Of a stretch of DNA of 64,000 bases, positions 60,451-64,000 are shown in pieces. Origin of the DNA: Syngnathus acus (Eukaryota > Chordata > Actinopteri > Syngnathiformes > Syngnathidae); contig NC_051108.1 of the NCBI RefSeq assembly GCF_901709675.1, positions 3,938,631 through 4,002,630 of the forward strand, written 5' to 3'. The stretch's first letter is position 1; each line of letters begins with the position of its first letter. The position numbers and the translations under genes are program-made. The notes beneath the pieces are model-generated. The model was given only the letters and a program-made list of their open reading frames with translations, was not told where the DNA came from and did no database searches.

Positions 60451-63400
60451 TTACCAAGAACCAAACTGACAATCTGCTTAAATATCTGATGCAAAGTCTT
60501 TGTTGTCACATATTGCAAAATTTTCCTCCTTCCTCGTCTGCTCTGTCATTTAGAGTGAAAAGATGATGTAGGCTACATGTGCTCTGAATCAGTGATGAAT
60601 GTAAACACGTGAAAATCGATAATTGCAGATTGCTCTTTCTGGTTTCATACCCTGGATGGGAGCTTAAGGGTGAGGCAGACAGGATTTTGAAGCTGATGGA
60701 AATAAAATAGTCATGCCGAGACTGCCCGGAGGCATCAGCGGGGAGGATGATGAGGACTTAACACCTTTTATCATTAGAACAGTAAACTAATGAAGCTGGG
60801 GAGCGTGCTTTTCCTCTGCGGCATCCCAAAACGCTTTAGGTTCTTTTATTCTTTTGTTGCTGCGGGCGTTTGAACTCGTGTGCCTCATCCTGAGGGAATT
60901 CGCCTCTGCCAAAGATGATAGACACCTGGGTGACAACCACCCATTTTTGGATATGTAGACAATATTTGTTTTCAAACAACACATTTTCATGGATGAATGC
61001 AAACAGTTGCTTATTTTCCATTTTAGCTAACCGTGAACACATTAGCGTCTTTGTACTTCACTCTAATCGTTTTAAAGCGACCTGGGATAAAACTTTTTAG
61101 AATGAGTAACTCAGGGGCTAAAAAAAAAGAAATGTTATAATGAAATTAGTGAATTATTATATTCTCCCTTTGTGAGACGGTTGGCAAGGGAAGCTAATTA
61201 TAACTTCTATTGTACAAACCAAAGACAATTATTGGTGTTCTGTTGGAGAACAGAGACAGGAGCAGGCACACATCCAAGATGGAGTGAGGAAAATAATTAC
61301 TGCCCTATAATACACGTGATTAGTTTTCATTCTTGTCAATTCATTCCTTTTAAACATATTTGAGGGGGGGGGGGAATAAATCAGGATTCAGTAAGGTGTT
61401 GCAATGCATAAATGGCGGTGATGAATTGTAATTAGCTTTAGTACGTTCCTTCGCAGCTCAGGCGTAGTTTTTATTCAGCAGGAATGTTTTGCTGAGGTTG
61501 CCTCATCTGTCTCTCCGGGAGCCCGTTGGAGTAAACGGGGTGTGCCCTCACAAGCATATTCCCATTTTCTGCTTCAGTGAACTGGTGGCCCCCAATAATC
61601 CCAACACCATCATTTAGTCAGGCAGGCTATGGGGAGTTTTTTTTTTTTTTCCTTCCGTCTTTCTTTCTAGCCTATTCCTCCTTCTCACACAGTGGGCTCA
61701 AATTCCCCGAGCTTAGCAGAGAGTTGAATCCATGTGTATAGTTTTTGGAGGTGGGGGATATCATTTTCATGCACTTTGAGAATGAGGAGAATTGGTTGTT
61801 GTTTGTTCTGCAGCCCATAGATTGTCTTCCATTACTTTTTTTTATTCCCACTTCTAAAGTAAGATCCTTCCTTAATCTCTTCCATCCATTATAATATGGA
61901 CAGCAGCTTTTCTGCTAAGATAACAATTTGGGTCTCCCGGACAAGTTGACCTCAAAGGTCATGATCCATAAAGCAATAAATTGTAGATTCAAATAGTATC
62001 GTAACATATAGAAAGCACAAATGTCTGTTTACAGAAGTCGGCTATGAGCTACGAAAGCAGCTGAAGGCTTATGTTGATGGACACAAATCCTGAGTCTTGG
62101 TAACTACCCGCTCAGGCTTCCACTCAGCACATGCGTGACGAGAACTTTGATCTCTCACATTTAGTCACCTGGCTCTTTTCCACTAGCCTGGATAAGTCGA
62201 GACAGATAACTTGAATTTCAACAGTTTGCACCATCAAACACATTCCATCTCTCTCACATGCTCTCTGTTGCTCTACCTTTCAAAGCAACCTGTAGGAGTC
62301 TGAAGGAAACTATATAATTTCTCTTTAGGCTTATGACAGGTTTCTAACCTACCCGGACAAAAAATGTCTGAGGTATACAAAGACAGGAATCAGACAAAGT
62401 CGCACATAAATTGAGTTGAAATGACTCTGCATGACCTTATACAAGCTCAAAGTCAGATATGGGTTCAAGCATTGAGTACACTGCAGAATGTTAAACAGAA
62501 ACATGGTCCAAAAATTCCATCTCACATTGCAGGAGAAAATAGGAAGAACAAATTTATTATATGGATGTCGAATGTTTTCAACAGTAACATTTACAGTAGA
62601 AGTAAAAACTCAGTCAGCTCATATGGTTAAAAAATAAAATAGCAAATATGGGTTATGCTTAGGTGTGAATCTTTTTAGAATCGATTATTCCATCAATTAA
62701 TTGAATAATTGGATAAAATTTTAATTGCATTAAAGTGTATAAAAAAATTATTGTTGAACTTTTTAAACTAGACAACAGTTATGCAAATTCAAACAAGATT
62801 GATGTTCACCGTACAAGGCAATTAATTTAATAACCCATTTGTCGTCGATTAATCGATTCATTTTAATCATCTAGTCATGCTTTATTTCCGAAGAACGAAC
62901 TCCAAAACTAAATCAGCAAGTATATTTTCGTTTGTATTCATACTTATTACAAGGATAGACATTTGGCTGATTAAAATTGAGCAAACATTTAGTTGCATTT
63001 GTAAATCTGAAGCAGCAGCCAATAATCTGCAACCAGCAAGACACGCACACAAACACTTAATCACAAACATACAGTAGATAAATAGATTAATTAATCCTGA
63101 GGGAAATTTCCAGGAACATAAGTAAATGATAAAACAATAACATACACAAGGGAAGGACGTCATCAGTAGATAGCAGAAGGGTAGAAAAGGAAAAGCAATT
63201 AAAGTCCTACAAATTGAAGCACATTGCATCAATGGGTGTTGGAGTATGTTGACTGGACATTGATTGTGTTGTACATCAATGCGTCTTTGCCTGCCTGTGC
63301 ACTTTTATATCTTGCAATGTCCTACAAGACAGCATGTTAGTTTATAGAGGTCCAGTCTTGTTAACCAATTTTCTTCTTACAGCGGGATGAAAATGAATTT

Positions 63401-64000
63401 TACTTTCAAGTCATTTTCAGACTATTAATCATGAAGTAGTGGGGACTACTTTTTTTTTTTTTTTTGCTTAGGAAGCAGACCTAAGAAGAGATTTTGTATT
63501 TTTCCCCATTTCCCTCCACGCTGTAGCATTTTAAAATGTCAGAACTAAGTGAGATTTGACTCTGTATAGAGGAGACGGCTCTGTATGTGAGGGAAGTTGG
63601 AAAAGAATAAATGCACCCTTGAAAGACAAGACTTGAGTAAGAAATGGCTCAAATGACATCAATGCAATGTGAGAGTTCTTACCTTCTATTTCTGTGGTCT
63701 TTCAATAAAAAAAAAAAAATCTTGGCCATGTGTATCAAAGTTTAAAGGCCAAGATTTTCTTTCCATCTCTGCCACATCATTCTGAGAGGATGAGGTGAAG
63801 CCATTATTGAACCCTCTGATCTGAAGCTTGATATGATGTCCCTGCCTGTATAAGCTGGCCTGAAATATTGCAGGTTGATCTTTCAACACCAAGCTTCACT
63901 GATTGTACAATACATTTCAAGGGGCAGCGATCAGCCAGTCACCTCTAACTCTGCCGTTTGTTTATGGAGAAAAGCCGCTATTACTCAAACGGAAAGATGG

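Larger units (their letters stand above)
59801..64000. other. Intergenic, no gene seen
   Basis: It contains a CA-rich microsatellite (60178-60208), a T tract (60423-60450) and a G run near 61365-61373. 61380-61620 is complex and GC-balanced. 63074-63115 (AGATTAATTAATCCTGAGGG and similar) resembles a fish repeat end. No gene was recognised up to the window edge. Confidence 0.45.

Overview
The window looks like one piece of a ray-finned (teleost) fish chromosome. Three things point there. The only protein-coding gene I can name is a vertebrate FLRT gene. The rest is AT-rich DNA with an animal-type repeat load. The repeats I recognise (a tRNA-derived SINE, L2/Rex1-like LINE pieces, hAT pieces and several MITE families) are types common in fish genomes. 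I could not identify the species.

Layout. Bases 1-1169 look like the end of an intron. A good splice acceptor at 1168-1169 opens the last exon of an FLRT2-type gene on the + strand. That exon carries a 5' UTR rich in short upstream ORFs (1170-1603), the complete intronless coding region (1604-3586, 660 codons) and a long 3' UTR. A plausible polyadenylation signal lies at 6610-6615. The gene encodes a single-pass cell-surface adhesion and guidance receptor: LRR ectodomain, one fibronectin III domain, a transmembrane helix and a conserved short cytoplasmic tail.

From about 6.6 kb to 64 kb I find no confident gene. From memory, mammalian FLRT2 is also followed by a large gene desert. Two weak exon-like signals on the minus strand are recorded (9655-9811 and 31556-32119). 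The rest is unique AT-rich DNA, microsatellites, five local tandem duplications and transposon debris.

The most striking structure is one family of short palindromic elements with CCGTATTTTCC ends and subterminal TATAAGGCGCACC repeats. There are nine near-complete copies, two related elements and one solo end, all between 7.4 and 58.8 kb, in both orientations and mostly flanked by TA. One copy (46003-46219) sits in one arm of a tandem duplication whose other arm is still empty. This fixes the element's boundaries and its TA target duplication from this sequence alone. A SINE (23091-23452) is likewise caught in one arm of another tandem duplication. Two 70-bp near-perfect hairpins (39018-39087 and 39252-39321) form a second, minimal MITE family. 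I saw no CRISPR array, rRNA or intact tRNA gene, and no feature suggesting bacterial DNA.
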